A stretch of DNA of 64,000 nt from Massilia aurea (lineage in GTDB: Bacteria > Pseudomonadota > Gammaproteobacteria > Burkholderiales > Burkholderiaceae_D), in contig NZ_JACHBX010000001.1 in NCBI RefSeq assembly GCF_014200505.1, positions 1,674,001-1,738,000 on the forward strand. The letters are read 5' to 3'. The translations under genes were made by a program, and so were the position numbers. Positions 33,593-43,197 of this stretch are shown here, piece by piece. The notes under the pieces were generated by a model. It searched no databases. It worked only from the letters and a program-made list of their open reading frames with translations, and was not told the origin of the DNA. Positions within the stretch are counted from its first letter, which is position 1, and every line of letters begins with the position of its first letter.

Positions 33593-35806
33593 ATGGATAA
33601 GCTGGTTCGCCCTGTCGGGCATCTTCACTTGACGACACTGACGGTCTGCGTGGGCCTTGCCCTGCCGCTACTGGCCCAGGCCCAGTCCACCGACGCGGGC
33701 ACCACGTCGATGCCGCAAGTGCAGGTGCAGGCCCAGAAGCTGGGCGACGCCGTCGGCTCGTACACCATCGGCCGCACCCGCACCGCCACGCCACTGGACA
33801 TGTCGCTGCGCGACACGCCGCAATCGGTGTCCGTCATCACCCAGCAGCGCATCGAAGACCAGGGCCTGCTCACCATCACCGACGTCGCCAATAACGTCAC
33901 CGGCGTCTCGGTCAACCAGTACGAAACCCACCGCGCCAGTTTCACCGCGCGGGGTTTCGAAGTGACCAATCTGCAGATCGACAATATCCCGACCACCTGG
34001 GATGCTGCCTGGAGCGCGGGCGAAGTGCTGGGCAGCCTGGCCCTGTACGACCGCGTCGAAGTCGTGCGCGGCGCGACCGGCCTGATGACCGGCGCTGGCA
34101 CCCCGTCGGCCGCGCTGAACCTGGTGCGCAAGCGCGCCTTCAGCAAAAAGCTCGATGGCACGATCGAGGCCACCGTCGGCCGCTGGGACAAGCGCCGCAT
34201 CATGGCCGATGTCTCGACGCCCCTGAACGCGTCGGGCAGCATCCGTGGCCGCGCCGTGGCCGAGTACAGCGCCGGCGACAGCTGGGTGCAGTATCTGGAA
34301 AACAAGGATCGCACCATCTACGCCACCGTCGAAGCCGACATCGGCCGCGACGGCACCTTCTCGACCGGCTTCTCGCGCCAGAAAATGAGCCCACGCGGCT
34401 CGATGTGGGGCGGGCTGCCGTACCGCTACAGCGATGGCTCGATCATCGACTGGGACCGCTCAAAAACCACCGGCACCCCGTGGACCGGCTATGAAAACCA
34501 GTACGACAATTTCTTCGCCGACTATGAACACCGCTACGCCAACGGCTGGAACCTGCGCCTGACCTACACCGATGCCACCCGCGACGGCGACTCGCACCTG
34601 CTGTACCTGTCGGGCGTGCCGGATCGCGTGACGGGTGCCGGCCTGGGGGCCTTTGCCGGCTCTTACGTCATCCAGACGAAGCAGAAAGACCTCGGCGTGC
34701 ACGCCAGCGGCCCCTTCTCGGCCTTCGGACGCCAGCACGAAGCCGCGTTCGGCTACCTGCATGCCAAGACCGACTTCCACTCGAACAACCGCCTGGCCAG
34801 CTTCGCGGGTGAACCTGACGGTGCTGCACCAGTAGTCCGTGATTTCAACAACTGGAATCCGGCGTCCTATCCCGCCCCGGTCTGGGGCCAGCAGGCCCGC
34901 TACGAGACCAGCGAAACGAAGCAGCAAGGCCTCTACGGCATGGCGCGCTTCTCGGTCACCAACGATCTCAAGGCAATCATCGGCGCGCGCGTGACCAAAT
35001 ACGAAAAGCAAGGCGGCGGCCAATGGCAAGACCCGTACTCGCTCAAGTACGACAACGAAATCACGCCCTACGCCGGCCTCGTGTTCGACCTGAACGATAC
35101 CTACTCGCTGTACGCCAGTCACACCAGCATCTTCGAGCCGCAGAACCTGAAGGACTTCGCGGGCAATATGCTCGACCCGATCGAAGGCAAGGCCAACGAA
35201 GCCGGCATCAAGGGTGAATTCTTCGACCGCCGCGTGAACGCCTCGCTGGCCGTCTTCCATCTGAAGCAGGACAATCTGGGCCAGGTCGCTGGCCGTCTCG
35301 ACCGCGATGGCGACGCCGGGCCGCTGCTGCCGGAAGACTACTACCGCGCCGCCCAGGGTGCTACCAGCAAGGGGATCGAGCTGGACGTGTCGGGCGAAAT
35401 CGTCTCGGGCCTGAACGCCAGCGTCGGCTACGCAATCTTCCGCGCCAAGGATGCGACCGGTGTCGACTTCAACTCGATCTACCCACGCAAGACGCTGCGC
35501 GCGTTTGCCAGCTATCGCCTGCCGGGCCAATGGAACAAGCTGACCGTCGGCGGTGGCGTGAACTGGGAAGGCAGCACCTACACGACCGACGGTACCGTCG
35601 CCCCGGGAATCGACGGCCGCATGGAGCAGGAGTCGTACGCACTGGTCAATCTGATGGCGCGCTACGAGTTCAACAAGCAGTTGTCGGCCCAGCTGAACGT
35701 CAACAATGCGACCGACAAGAAAACGTTCGCCATGTTCGCCGCCTACAACCAGTTCACTTACGGCGCACCGCGCAACACGTCGCTGACGCTGCGTTACCGC
35801 TTCTGA
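33593..35806 (+). CDS. TonB-dependent siderophore receptor
   Basis: A 737-aa receptor of the FhuA/FoxA/FpvA type (TIGR01783). Signal peptide TLTVCVGLALPLLAQAQ; plug with DMSLRDTPQSVSVITQQRI, SFTARGFEVTNLQIDNIP and VEVVRGATGLMTGAG; a 22-strand barrel ending TLRYRF. The FpvA-type extra N-terminal signalling domain is absent. AGGA before ATG 33593 fixes the start. The Fur box upstream supports a role in ferric-siderophore uptake; hydroxamate ligands are likely by family, but the ligand is not determined. Confidence 0.92.
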   Translation: MDKLVRPVGHLHLTTLTVCVGLALPLLAQAQSTDAGTTSMPQVQVQAQKLGDAVGSYTIGRTRTATPLDMSLRDTPQSVSVITQQRIEDQGLLTITDVANNVTGVSVNQYETHRASFTARGFEVTNLQIDNIPTTWDAAWSAGEVLGSLALYDRVEVVRGATGLMTGAGTPSAALNLVRKRAFSKKLDGTIEATVGRWDKRRIMADVSTPLNASGSIRGRAVAEYSAGDSWVQYLENKDRTIYATVEADIGRDGTFSTGFSRQKMSPRGSMWGGLPYRYSDGSIIDWDRSKTTGTPWTGYENQYDNFFADYEHRYANGWNLRLTYTDATRDGDSHLLYLSGVPDRVTGAGLGAFAGSYVIQTKQKDLGVHASGPFSAFGRQHEAAFGYLHAKTDFHSNNRLASFAGEPDGAAPVVRDFNNWNPASYPAPVWGQQARYETSETKQQGLYGMARFSVTNDLKAIIGARVTKYEKQGGGQWQDPYSLKYDNEITPYAGLVFDLNDTYSLYASHTSIFEPQNLKDFAGNMLDPIEGKANEAGIKGEFFDRRVNASLAVFHLKQDNLGQVAGRLDRDGDAGPLLPEDYYRAAQGATSKGIELDVSGEIVSGLNASVGYAIFRAKDATGVDFNSIYPRKTLRAFASYRLPGQWNKLTVGGGVNWEGSTYTTDGTVAPGIDGRMEQESYALVNLMARYEFNKQLSAQLNVNNATDKKTFAMFAAYNQFTYGAPRNTSLTLRYRF

Positions 35807-35819
35807 TGGGATGACGCGG

Positions 35820-36353
35820 TCAGCGCGTCGCCACGGCCCCTGCCGCATCGCGCCAGGGGCAATTTTGCGCGGCAGCGGACCCCTTCAGAAACGCGCGCCG
35901 CACCGAGCCCGCCGCGATGCAGGCCGAGACGTGCTTCGAATGGCGCTCTGCTCCGCTTAGCTTGCGCACCCAGCCGCGAAACGGGATCAGGCCTTCGGCC
36001 GTACGCTGGAGCACGCCCACCGCCTGGTCCTGGGCCAGCGATGACGCGCGGTGCACCAGCGAGAGATCGGTTGGCGACACCACCGCGTCGAGGTCTGCAC
36101 CTAGTACCTCGTCAAGCGCGCGGATTTCCAGCGACAGCGCCACACAGTTCTGGCTGTCTGGAAGCTGGTAGGGATTCTTCAGAGCTGCCAGCAGCACGTC
36201 GGGAACATCCTCTCTTGTCACGTTCAGGTCGGCGAGCGGCGTGGTCGCTGCCGTCCCGATCCTGGTCGCGGTCGTCGATGCACAACCCGTTAGTACGACG
36301 AGCGCAGCAATACAGCCAAACCCGCAAAACAGGCACTCACGAATCGTCGTCAT
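35820..36353 (-). CDS. Small lipoprotein of unknown function
   Basis: A 177-aa product. Signal peptide with lipobox VLTGCAS (Cys about residue 24), then a helical region (EIRALDEVLGADLDAV, LVHRASSLAQDQAVGVLQRTAEGLIPFRGWVRKLSGA in two parts) and three further Cys. No family is recognised with certainty. ATG 36353 is preferred to a TTG eleven codons earlier. It is convergent with the siderophore receptor (13-nt gap) and divergent from the SDR gene. Confidence 0.72.
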   Translation of the reverse strand: MTTIRECLFCGFGCIAALVVLTGCASTTATRIGTAATTPLADLNVTREDVPDVLLAALKNPYQLPDSQNCVALSLEIRALDEVLGADLDAVVSPTDLSLVHRASSLAQDQAVGVLQRTAEGLIPFRGWVRKLSGAERHSKHVSACIAAGSVRRAFLKGSAAAQNCPWRDAAGAVATR

Positions 36354-36472
36354 GATTGAATTATTTCTAGTTGGAAATGAATTCAACTGTAGCGAGTACG
36401 GCGCAGCCCGCCAGCACGCACATCAATCGTGCGCAGTAAAATGAACGACAATTGTCAAATCAGGAGTCACAC

Positions 36473-37540
36473 ATGAAACGAACCGCACTCGTTGTTGGTG
36501 TTACCGGTATTGGCGGCAACCACACCGCCCGTGAACTGCTGGCGCAAGGCTGGGATGTGATTGGCCTGTCGCGCCGCGCACCGCGCGACCTGCCGCAGGT
36601 GCGCCACATCGCCGCCGATCTGCTCGACCCTGCCGCGCTCGGCGCTGCACTGAAGGACGTCGCCCCGACTCACGTCTTCATCACGACCTGGATGCGCCAG
36701 GATACCGAAGCCGAGAATATCCGCGTCAACGCCGCACTGGTATGCAATCTGCTGGACGCGCTGTCGTCGCACAAGAGCGTGCGCCATGTCGCGCTGGTCA
36801 CGGGCCTGAAGCATTACCTCGGGCCATTCGAAGCGTACGCCAGTTCGGGGACGCTGCCCGACACGCCGCTGCGCGAATCGCAGCCGCGCCTGGCGCTCGA
36901 GAATTTCTATTACGCGCAGGAAGACGAAGTCTATGCTGCTGCCGAGCGCGACCGCTTCACCTGGACCATCCACCGTCCGCACACCGTCATCGGCCTGGCG
37001 GTCGGCAATGCGATGAACCTGGGTACCACGCTGGCCGTGTATGCAACGATCTGCAAGGAAACGGGGCGCCCGTTCCAGTTCCCCGGTTCAGCCGCGCAGT
37101 GGAATGGCATGTCCGATGTGACCGATGCCCGCATGCTGGCCAAGCAACTGGTCTGGGCCGCCGACACCGATGCATCGCGCAACGAAGCTTTTAACATCGT
37201 CAATGGCGACGTGTTCCGCTGGAGCTGGTTGTGGCCAAAGCTGGCCGCGTTCTTCGGCGTCGAGGCGGCCGGTTTCAACGGCACCGTGCAGCCACTCGAA
37301 GCGGCGATGGCAAACGATGCGCCGCTGTGGCGCGACATCGCGGCGCGCCATGGCCTGGTGGAAACCGATCTGGATCGCCTGGCCTCGGCCTGGCATACCG
37401 ACCTCGATCTGGGCCGGCCGCTGGAAGTCATGACCGACATGAGCAACAGCCGCCGCCTTGGCTTCACGGCCTACCAGGCCACCGATGCATCGTTCTTCGA
37501 CTTGTTTGAACGCCTGCGCGCAGAACGTCTGATCCCGTAA
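36473..37540 (+). CDS. SDR-family oxidoreductase (progesterone 5-beta-reductase-like)
   Basis: A 355-aa atypical SDR. Nucleotide-binding ALVVGVTGIGGNHTAREL, then SRRAPRD, VTGLKHYLGPFEAYA and NFYYAQEDEVYAA; the TGLKHY and NFYY segments match the PRISE (iridoid synthase/5-beta-reductase) motif set, which reduces activated C=C bonds using NADPH. CAGGAG precedes ATG 36473. It stands alone between divergent and convergent neighbours, and the physiological enone substrate is unknown. Confidence 0.85.
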   Translation: MKRTALVVGVTGIGGNHTARELLAQGWDVIGLSRRAPRDLPQVRHIAADLLDPAALGAALKDVAPTHVFITTWMRQDTEAENIRVNAALVCNLLDALSSHKSVRHVALVTGLKHYLGPFEAYASSGTLPDTPLRESQPRLALENFYYAQEDEVYAAAERDRFTWTIHRPHTVIGLAVGNAMNLGTTLAVYATICKETGRPFQFPGSAAQWNGMSDVTDARMLAKQLVWAADTDASRNEAFNIVNGDVFRWSWLWPKLAAFFGVEAAGFNGTVQPLEAAMANDAPLWRDIAARHGLVETDLDRLASAWHTDLDLGRPLEVMTDMSNSRRLGFTAYQATDASFFDLFERLRAERLIP

Positions 37541-37551
37541 TCAACACGGCA

Positions 37552-37580
37552 GGTGCGACCGCTCATATCGCGATCGCACC
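37552..37580. terminator. Hairpin between convergent SDR and chemoreceptor genes
   Basis: GGTGCGA (37552-37558) pairs with TCGCACC (37574-37580). It lies in a 52-nt convergent gap. No U-tract, so the role is tentative. Confidence 0.35.
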
Positions 37581-37592
37581 GTAACGCCATGT

Positions 37593-39215
37593 TCAAGCAA
37601 CCGCGGCAAGACGCAGCGGCGCAGCGCCAGGCGCGGTGCGCCCTTGCCGGCTCGTTTCCCCACTGCTGTTGGCAAGCCGGAATTGGCCCACCAGACTGGC
37701 AAGACCGGATGCCTGCGCCTGCAGTTCCTGCGATGCGGCGGACGCTTCTTCAACGAGCGCCGTATTCTGCTGGGTCATGCCATCCATTTCGCCGATCGCG
37801 TTGCTCACTTCGCCCAGGCCGACGCTTTGCTCGGCGCTGGCAGTTGAGATGTCGCCCATGATTTCGGTCACGCGCTGGACGCTCTCCATCAGGTTCTGCA
37901 TGGTGCTGCCTGCGCGCTGGACCAGTTCAGAACCCGTGTCCACCTTGCCGACCGAGTCTTCGATCAGGACCTTGATTTCCCTGGCGGCGCTCGCCGAGCG
38001 CTGCGCCAGATTACGCACTTCACTGGCCACGACGGCAAACCCGCGCCCTTGTTCGCCTGCGCGGGCTGCTTCCACGGCTGCGTTGAGCGCCAGGATATTC
38101 GTCTGGAACGCGATGCCGTCAATCACCGAAATAATGTCGACGATGCGCTTGGATGATGCATTGATGGACGCCATCGTCTCGGTCACCTGAAGCATGACTG
38201 CACCACCTTCCTGCGAGACCGAGGACGCCGACTGCGCAAACGTATTTGCCTGCTGTGCATTGTTGGCGTTCTGCTGGACCGTCGTGGTCAGCTCTTCCAT
38301 GGCAGACGCAATGCGTTCCAGTGACGACGCCTGTACCTCGGTGCGTGCGGCCAGATCGTAGCTGCCTTCGGCGATTTCTGACGAGGCACTGGCAATCGCA
38401 TCGGTTCCATGGCGCACCTTGCCAACGATGGACGCGAGGCTGTCGCGCATGGTTTTCACCGAGAACAGCAGGCTCGTGCTGTCGCCCGCGCGCACCTCCA
38501 CGTTCGTGGCAAGGTCGCCGGAAGCAATCAGGTTGGCGATCTGGGCCGTATAGGCAGGCTCGCCACCCAGCTGTTTGAGCAGCAGGCGCTTGATGGCGGT
38601 CGAGATGACGACACTCAGCACGAACGCGGCGATGGTCAGCCCGATGACCCAGTTGCGCGCGGCAGCTTCAGCATGTTCAGCCGAGGTGTCAGCGTCGGCC
38701 AGCTCCCGTTCAGCATTGGCGACGAGTACCGCAATGTCGTTGACGATCTGACGGCGCAGCGGGCTGCACTCTTCCACCAGGAATTTTCCAAACGCCTCCA
38801 TCTGACCTGCCTCACGGAACTTGCGCGGTTTTTCCAGCGCACTGGCCATCGCCAGCAATCCTGCGCGCACCTTGTCGAACTGGGTATCGCCGGCAAATGC
38901 GGGCGACATGCCCTCAAGCGCGGCCAGATACACCTTCTTTTGCTGATCGACCAGATCGAGCTCGTTCCTGGCCTGCGCGTCGCTGGTGAAGACGTAGGCG
39001 TTGCGCGCTGCCAGCCCGGTCTGGGCCAACGCTTCACGCGCAATATACAGCGGCTTGAGGTGTTCTTTGTTAACGCGGTGAAGTTCCTTCGTTGCGCCGT
39101 GAATCGCCGTCAAGCCGAATAGAGAAAACGCGCCAAGTAACAGCATCAGCGCGGTGACCAAGCCAAACCCCAACGTGAGTTGGGTGCCGATTTTCATGTT
39201 CTTGAACGCATACAT
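37593..39215 (-). CDS. Methyl-accepting chemotaxis protein
   Basis: A 540-aa chemoreceptor with two membrane helices (about 12-33 and 190-210), between them a four-helix-bundle ligand domain (HRVNKEHLKPLYIAREAL, RNAYVFTSDAQARNELDLV), a HAMP region introduced by LGGEPAYTAQIA, and the signalling domain with [24 protein letters not shown] 6 nt before ATG 39215 supports the start. No CheR/CheB-docking pentapeptide is evident at the end (LRLAAVA). The ligand is unknown. Confidence 0.92.
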   Translation of the reverse strand: MYAFKNMKIGTQLTLGFGLVTALMLLLGAFSLFGLTAIHGATKELHRVNKEHLKPLYIAREALAQTGLAARNAYVFTSDAQARNELDLVDQQKKVYLAALEGMSPAFAGDTQFDKVRAGLLAMASALEKPRKFREAGQMEAFGKFLVEECSPLRRQIVNDIAVLVANAERELADADTSAEHAEAAARNWVIGLTIAAFVLSVVISTAIKRLLLKQLGGEPAYTAQIANLIASGDLATNVEVRAGDSTSLLFSVKTMRDSLASIVGKVRHGTDAIASASSEIAEGSYDLAARTEVQASSLERIASAMEELTTTVQQNANNAQQANTFAQSASSVSQEGGAVMLQVTETMASINASSKRIVDIISVIDGIAFQTNILALNAAVEAARAGEQGRGFAVVASEVRNLAQRSASAAREIKVLIEDSVGKVDTGSELVQRAGSTMQNLMESVQRVTEIMGDISTASAEQSVGLGEVSNAIGEMDGMTQQNTALVEEASAASQELQAQASGLASLVGQFRLANSSGETSRQGRTAPGAAPLRLAAVA

Positions 39216-39539
39216 AATTTGCCTTAAAAGAGTTTCCGCTAGTCACCACAATACTGAGTTAGACAAGCGTCAATGTCAGTAAAAATCCTGTCTACAAAGG
39301 CGATGCGAGGCGCTTAACGTATTTACTGTTGCCGTGAAACAACATATTGAACGATGGACCGCGGTGCTCATACCAGGCGTCCACGAGCATTGAATTTCAA
39401 TGCGAGCTCGCCCTCGAAGACCGCCGATTTTGAAACAACAAATTCCGCTGGATCAGACCGAAATTAGCTGAAAGTGATAAAATATTTCCCTTGCACAATA
39501 AAGATGATCAAAAAATAATATCTTTGATCTCTACTTTTC
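39216..39539. other. Divergent intergenic region
   Basis: A 324-nt spacer between a chemoreceptor (minus) and a GGDEF-EAL protein (plus). It is AT-rich near the plus-strand gene (39470-39535) and should hold both promoters. No clear hexamer pair, repeat or small gene is recognised. Confidence 0.5.
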
Positions 39540-41861
39540 ATGACCGATCTCGCCGATATCGCCCAATGGCGCGTCCGTATTTTTGCCTCCCTCATGTCGA
39601 CCTTGCGGATACTGGCAATCATCGGCGTGGTGCCCAGTGCGGCGCTGGCTGTGTATCGAGGTGCGCTCGCCGTTGCACTGATGGATGCCGTCGCACTGGC
39701 CTGGATCCTCGTCATCTGCCGCATCAAAAAGCTCGACTACAAGTGGCGTGCCCTGAACTACCTGGTCATGCTGTTCAGCGCTGCGGTATGCACGATGATG
39801 ACCGTCGGTCCCCTGGGGTTGTTGTACCTGCTGGCAGCGCCGGTCATGTCGGTCATATTATTGGGCGTGCGCGCCGGGCTGGTCATGGTGGCCCTTGGTG
39901 CGACATCCATGATGCTGCTTGGCCTCACAGGCTTAAGCCATTTCCCGATAGACAACGCCGATGCCAATTCGTTCGGCACCGTTGCGATCTTTACATTGAA
40001 CTATGCCTGCGTCGGCGCGTTCATCACACTCACCTGCGGCAAGCTGTTAAAGGGATTGTCTGCATCGCTCGACGGCCAGCGTTTTGTGGCCGAAGCCCTG
40101 GTTGAACGGCAGGCTGCCTTGAGTGCCTCGAACGACGATTTGCGCCTGACCTCCGCAGCACTGGCCGGACTGAACGATATGGTGTTGATCGCCAAGGTTG
40201 CCCCCGAGGGAAGCCCGAAGCACCCGGTCATTTTTGCCAACGCAGCGTTCGAGCGCCGCAGCGGCTACCGTTCCGATGAAATCATCGGGCGCAGCATGCG
40301 CGTACTGCACGGTCGCGATTCGGAAGCGGCGGTCGTCGACAAGATCGCGCTGGCGATGGCCCGGCAAGAGCCGGTCTCGGGCGAACTCATCCACTACACC
40401 AAGTTCGGTGAGCCGTGCTGGATCGAAGTGGAGATGGTGCCATTTGCGAATCAGAGCCGCGAGGTCACTCACTGGGTTGCCGTAGGACGCGACATTACCG
40501 AGCGGCGCCGCTCGGCCGATGCCATCCACCAGCTGGCATTTTTCGACGTGCTGACCGGTTTGCCGAACCGGCGCCTGCTGATGGAACGGCTGGACCTGAT
40601 GGTGGCGCGCACGCATGCGGGCGACAGCATGGGCGCGGTGCTCTACATTGACCTGGACAATTTCAAGCACGTCAATGACGCCCGCGGCCATGCGACCGGC
40701 GACGCCGTTCTGCGCCATATCGCCGCATGCCTGTCACGCGCCGTGCATCCAAAGGACACAGTGGCGCGCCTCGGCGGCGACGAATTCGTCGTGCTGGTCG
40801 AGCATCTCGACTGCGCGACCAAGAGCGCCACCCACGCCGCGCTGGCGCTTGCCGGCAGGGTGCGCGCGGCAATGACCGAAGGCGTTCACATCGACGGCCA
40901 GTTGTATCAACTCACCGGCAGTATCGGTATCGCCCTGCCAACCAGGCCAGGGCACACGGTGCCGGACCTGCTGCGCGAAGCGGACACGGCGATGTATCAC
41001 GCCAAGGACAACGGGCGTAATGGCGTGGCGCTGTTCGAGCCTGGCATGCTGGCCGAAGCCGAGAACAAACTGATCCTGGAGCGCGACCTCGCCCATGCGA
41101 TCGCCAACGATGAACTGGCATTGCATCTGCAACTGCAGGTAGACCACGATGGCACGCCCATCGGGGCCGAAGCCCTGCTGCGCTGGCGCCGGGCGGATGG
41201 CGTGCTGGTGCCGCCGGACGTGTTCATTCCGGTGGCCGAAGCATCCGGTCAGATCGTGGCGCTCGGCGCCTGGGTATTGCGCCAGGCCTGTCTGACCTGG
41301 CGCGAGCTCGACCGGGTGGGCCACGCACTGCCGCTGTCGATCAACATCAGCCCGCGCCAGTTCCGCGAACCGGATTTCGTGTCACAAGCCAAGGCGATCA
41401 TCGGCGCCTCCGGTGTGCCGCCACAGCAACTGATCTTTGAAGTGACCGAGGGCCTGCTGGTCGATGACCTTGACCTGACGATTGCGCGCATGAACGAACT
41501 GGCGCAGTTCGGCATCCGCTTTTCGATCGATGATTTCGGCACCGGTTACTCGAACCTGGCTTATCTGCGGCGCATGCCGCTGTATGAACTCAAGATCGAC
41601 AAGAGTTTCATGCGCGATATGCCGCATGACATCAATGGCACCGCCATTGTCCAGTCGATCCTGGCCATGGCGGGCCATCTCAAGCTGCGCGTCGTTGCCG
41701 AAGGCATCGAAACGGCTGAACAGGCGCACTTTTTGACCGAGCATGGCGGCCCCTGCATGCAGGGCTACCTGTTCTGCCGGCCAATGGCGCTGGCTAATCT
41801 GCTCGAACGCATGATGGCGTCCCGGCAGGCCCTCGCCGCGCTGGAAGCCGTCGCCAGCTGA
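39540..41861 (+). CDS. Membrane PAS-GGDEF-EAL cyclic-di-GMP protein
   Basis: A 773-aa protein. Residues about 20-170 form five or six membrane helices (MASE-like sensor). A PAS domain follows (about 200-325; ITERRR at its end), then GGDEF (about 340-500) with intact RLGGDEF and LDNFKHVND, then EAL (about 515-765) with intact AEALLRW, NISPRQF, DDFGTGYSN and KIDKSF. Both catalytic centres look complete, so it could make and degrade c-di-GMP. No RxxD inhibitory site was obvious before GGDEF. It lies next to a chemoreceptor; a link with Tad-pilus-based behaviour is speculative. Confidence 0.93.
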   Translation: MTDLADIAQWRVRIFASLMSTLRILAIIGVVPSAALAVYRGALAVALMDAVALAWILVICRIKKLDYKWRALNYLVMLFSAAVCTMMTVGPLGLLYLLAAPVMSVILLGVRAGLVMVALGATSMMLLGLTGLSHFPIDNADANSFGTVAIFTLNYACVGAFITLTCGKLLKGLSASLDGQRFVAEALVERQAALSASNDDLRLTSAALAGLNDMVLIAKVAPEGSPKHPVIFANAAFERRSGYRSDEIIGRSMRVLHGRDSEAAVVDKIALAMARQEPVSGELIHYTKFGEPCWIEVEMVPFANQSREVTHWVAVGRDITERRRSADAIHQLAFFDVLTGLPNRRLLMERLDLMVARTHAGDSMGAVLYIDLDNFKHVNDARGHATGDAVLRHIAACLSRAVHPKDTVARLGGDEFVVLVEHLDCATKSATHAALALAGRVRAAMTEGVHIDGQLYQLTGSIGIALPTRPGHTVPDLLREADTAMYHAKDNGRNGVALFEPGMLAEAENKLILERDLAHAIANDELALHLQLQVDHDGTPIGAEALLRWRRADGVLVPPDVFIPVAEASGQIVALGAWVLRQACLTWRELDRVGHALPLSINISPRQFREPDFVSQAKAIIGASGVPPQQLIFEVTEGLLVDDLDLTIARMNELAQFGIRFSIDDFGTGYSNLAYLRRMPLYELKIDKSFMRDMPHDINGTAIVQSILAMAGHLKLRVVAEGIETAEQAHFLTEHGGPCMQGYLFCRPMALANLLERMMASRQALAALEAVAS

Positions 41862-42063
41862 TGAAAAGTCGCTGACGGCCTCGCCCGTCAGCCGCCGCCC
41901 CACGCGGCCGCCACCAGCGCAGCGTCTGCAATGGGCGTTTTGCTCTACACTTCCTGTCGCCCCTTTGGACCAATAGCGCTGGCGCCTGCTTCGCGCGCGT
42001 GGGCGACGGGCGCGCACCGCCTCGACAACCTGGCATCAATCCGCGAATGGAGATCTGGACAAC

Positions 42064-43197
42064 ATGAATACAAGCATGCTCGGCCTTGCCACCACTTTCT
42101 CGCTCACCCTGCTCGCGTTCGCCGCCCCGGCGGCCGCAAACGCGCAGGCCAGCGCAACCGCGACCAGCAGCCTGCCTTTCGAGGTCAAGCCGGTCGGCAC
42201 ATTCAACAACCCATGGGCCATGGCATTTCTGCCTGACGGCAAAGTGCTGGTGACGCAGAAGGAAGGGACGCTGATCCTGTTCGATCCTGCAACCGGTACC
42301 AAGCGGACCGTGTCCGGCACACCCACCGTCAGCAGCAAGGGCCAGGGGGCGCTCATGGACATCGTGCCCGCTCCCGACTTCGCTGCCAGCAAAATGCTTT
42401 ACTTCAGCTACTCGGAAGCGGCTAGCGGCGCCGACACTCGGGTGATGCTCGCCACGGCGACACTGGATCAGGCAGGCGGCGCCCTCAAGGATACCAAGGT
42501 CATTTTCCGCGGCCAGGATGCGTCGACCGGCGGGCACTATTCGGGTCGTATCGGCTTCTCACCGGATGGCAAGTACCTGTTCTTTACCAGCGGCGACCGC
42601 CAGCTGTTCGACCCGGCGCAAGACCCGAAGTCGACGCTCGGCAAGGTGCTGCGCCTGAATCTCGACGGCACGCCAGCATCTGGCAACCCGCTCGCGGCGA
42701 AGGGGTTCAACCCAGCCGTCTGGTCGTATGGCCACCGCAATCTGCTGGGCGTGGCCTTCGACAAGCAGGGGCGCCTGTGGGAAATGGAGATGGGCCCGCG
42801 CCATGGCGACGAGATCAACCTGATCAAGCCAGGCCTCAACTACGGCTGGCCGAAAGCATCGAATGGCAGCCACTATGACGGCCGCGATATCCCCGACCAC
42901 AAGCCAGGCGACGGCTTCGAAGCCCCGAAAGTGTTCTGGGATCCGGCCATTTCGCCGGGCGGCCTCGCCTATTACGACGCGGACCTGTTCCCGAAGTGGA
43001 AAAATTCCCTCTTCATCACGGGCCTCTCAGGCAAGTCGCTGGACCGCATCGCGCTCGACGGCGAGAACGCGAAGAAGGTGGACCACTGGGACATGGGCGA
43101 ACGCATCCGCGCCGTTCGCACCGGGCCGGACGGCGCAGTATGGCTGCTGGAGGACGGTCCGAGCGGCAAGCTCCTGATGCTGACACCGAACAAGTAG
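42064..43197 (+). CDS. PQQ-dependent sugar dehydrogenase (soluble aldose type)
   Basis: A 377-aa periplasmic six-bladed propeller of the YliI/Asd family, oxidising aldoses with PQQ as cofactor. Signal peptide ends near AAPAAANAQA. Motifs: FNNPWAMAFLPDG, GGHYSGRIGFSPDGKYLFFTSG in parts, SYGHRNLLGVAFD, WEMEMGPRHGDEINLI, NYGWPKASNG. Its stop codon is TAG, whose last base is the first base of the downstream IS; before insertion it was almost certainly TAA, so the protein is unchanged. No PQQ synthesis genes are in the window. Confidence 0.9.
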   Translation: MNTSMLGLATTFSLTLLAFAAPAAANAQASATATSSLPFEVKPVGTFNNPWAMAFLPDGKVLVTQKEGTLILFDPATGTKRTVSGTPTVSSKGQGALMDIVPAPDFAASKMLYFSYSEAASGADTRVMLATATLDQAGGALKDTKVIFRGQDASTGGHYSGRIGFSPDGKYLFFTSGDRQLFDPAQDPKSTLGKVLRLNLDGTPASGNPLAAKGFNPAVWSYGHRNLLGVAFDKQGRLWEMEMGPRHGDEINLIKPGLNYGWPKASNGSHYDGRDIPDHKPGDGFEAPKVFWDPAISPGGLAYYDADLFPKWKNSLFITGLSGKSLDRIALDGENAKKVDHWDMGERIRAVRTGPDGAVWLLEDGPSGKLLMLTPNK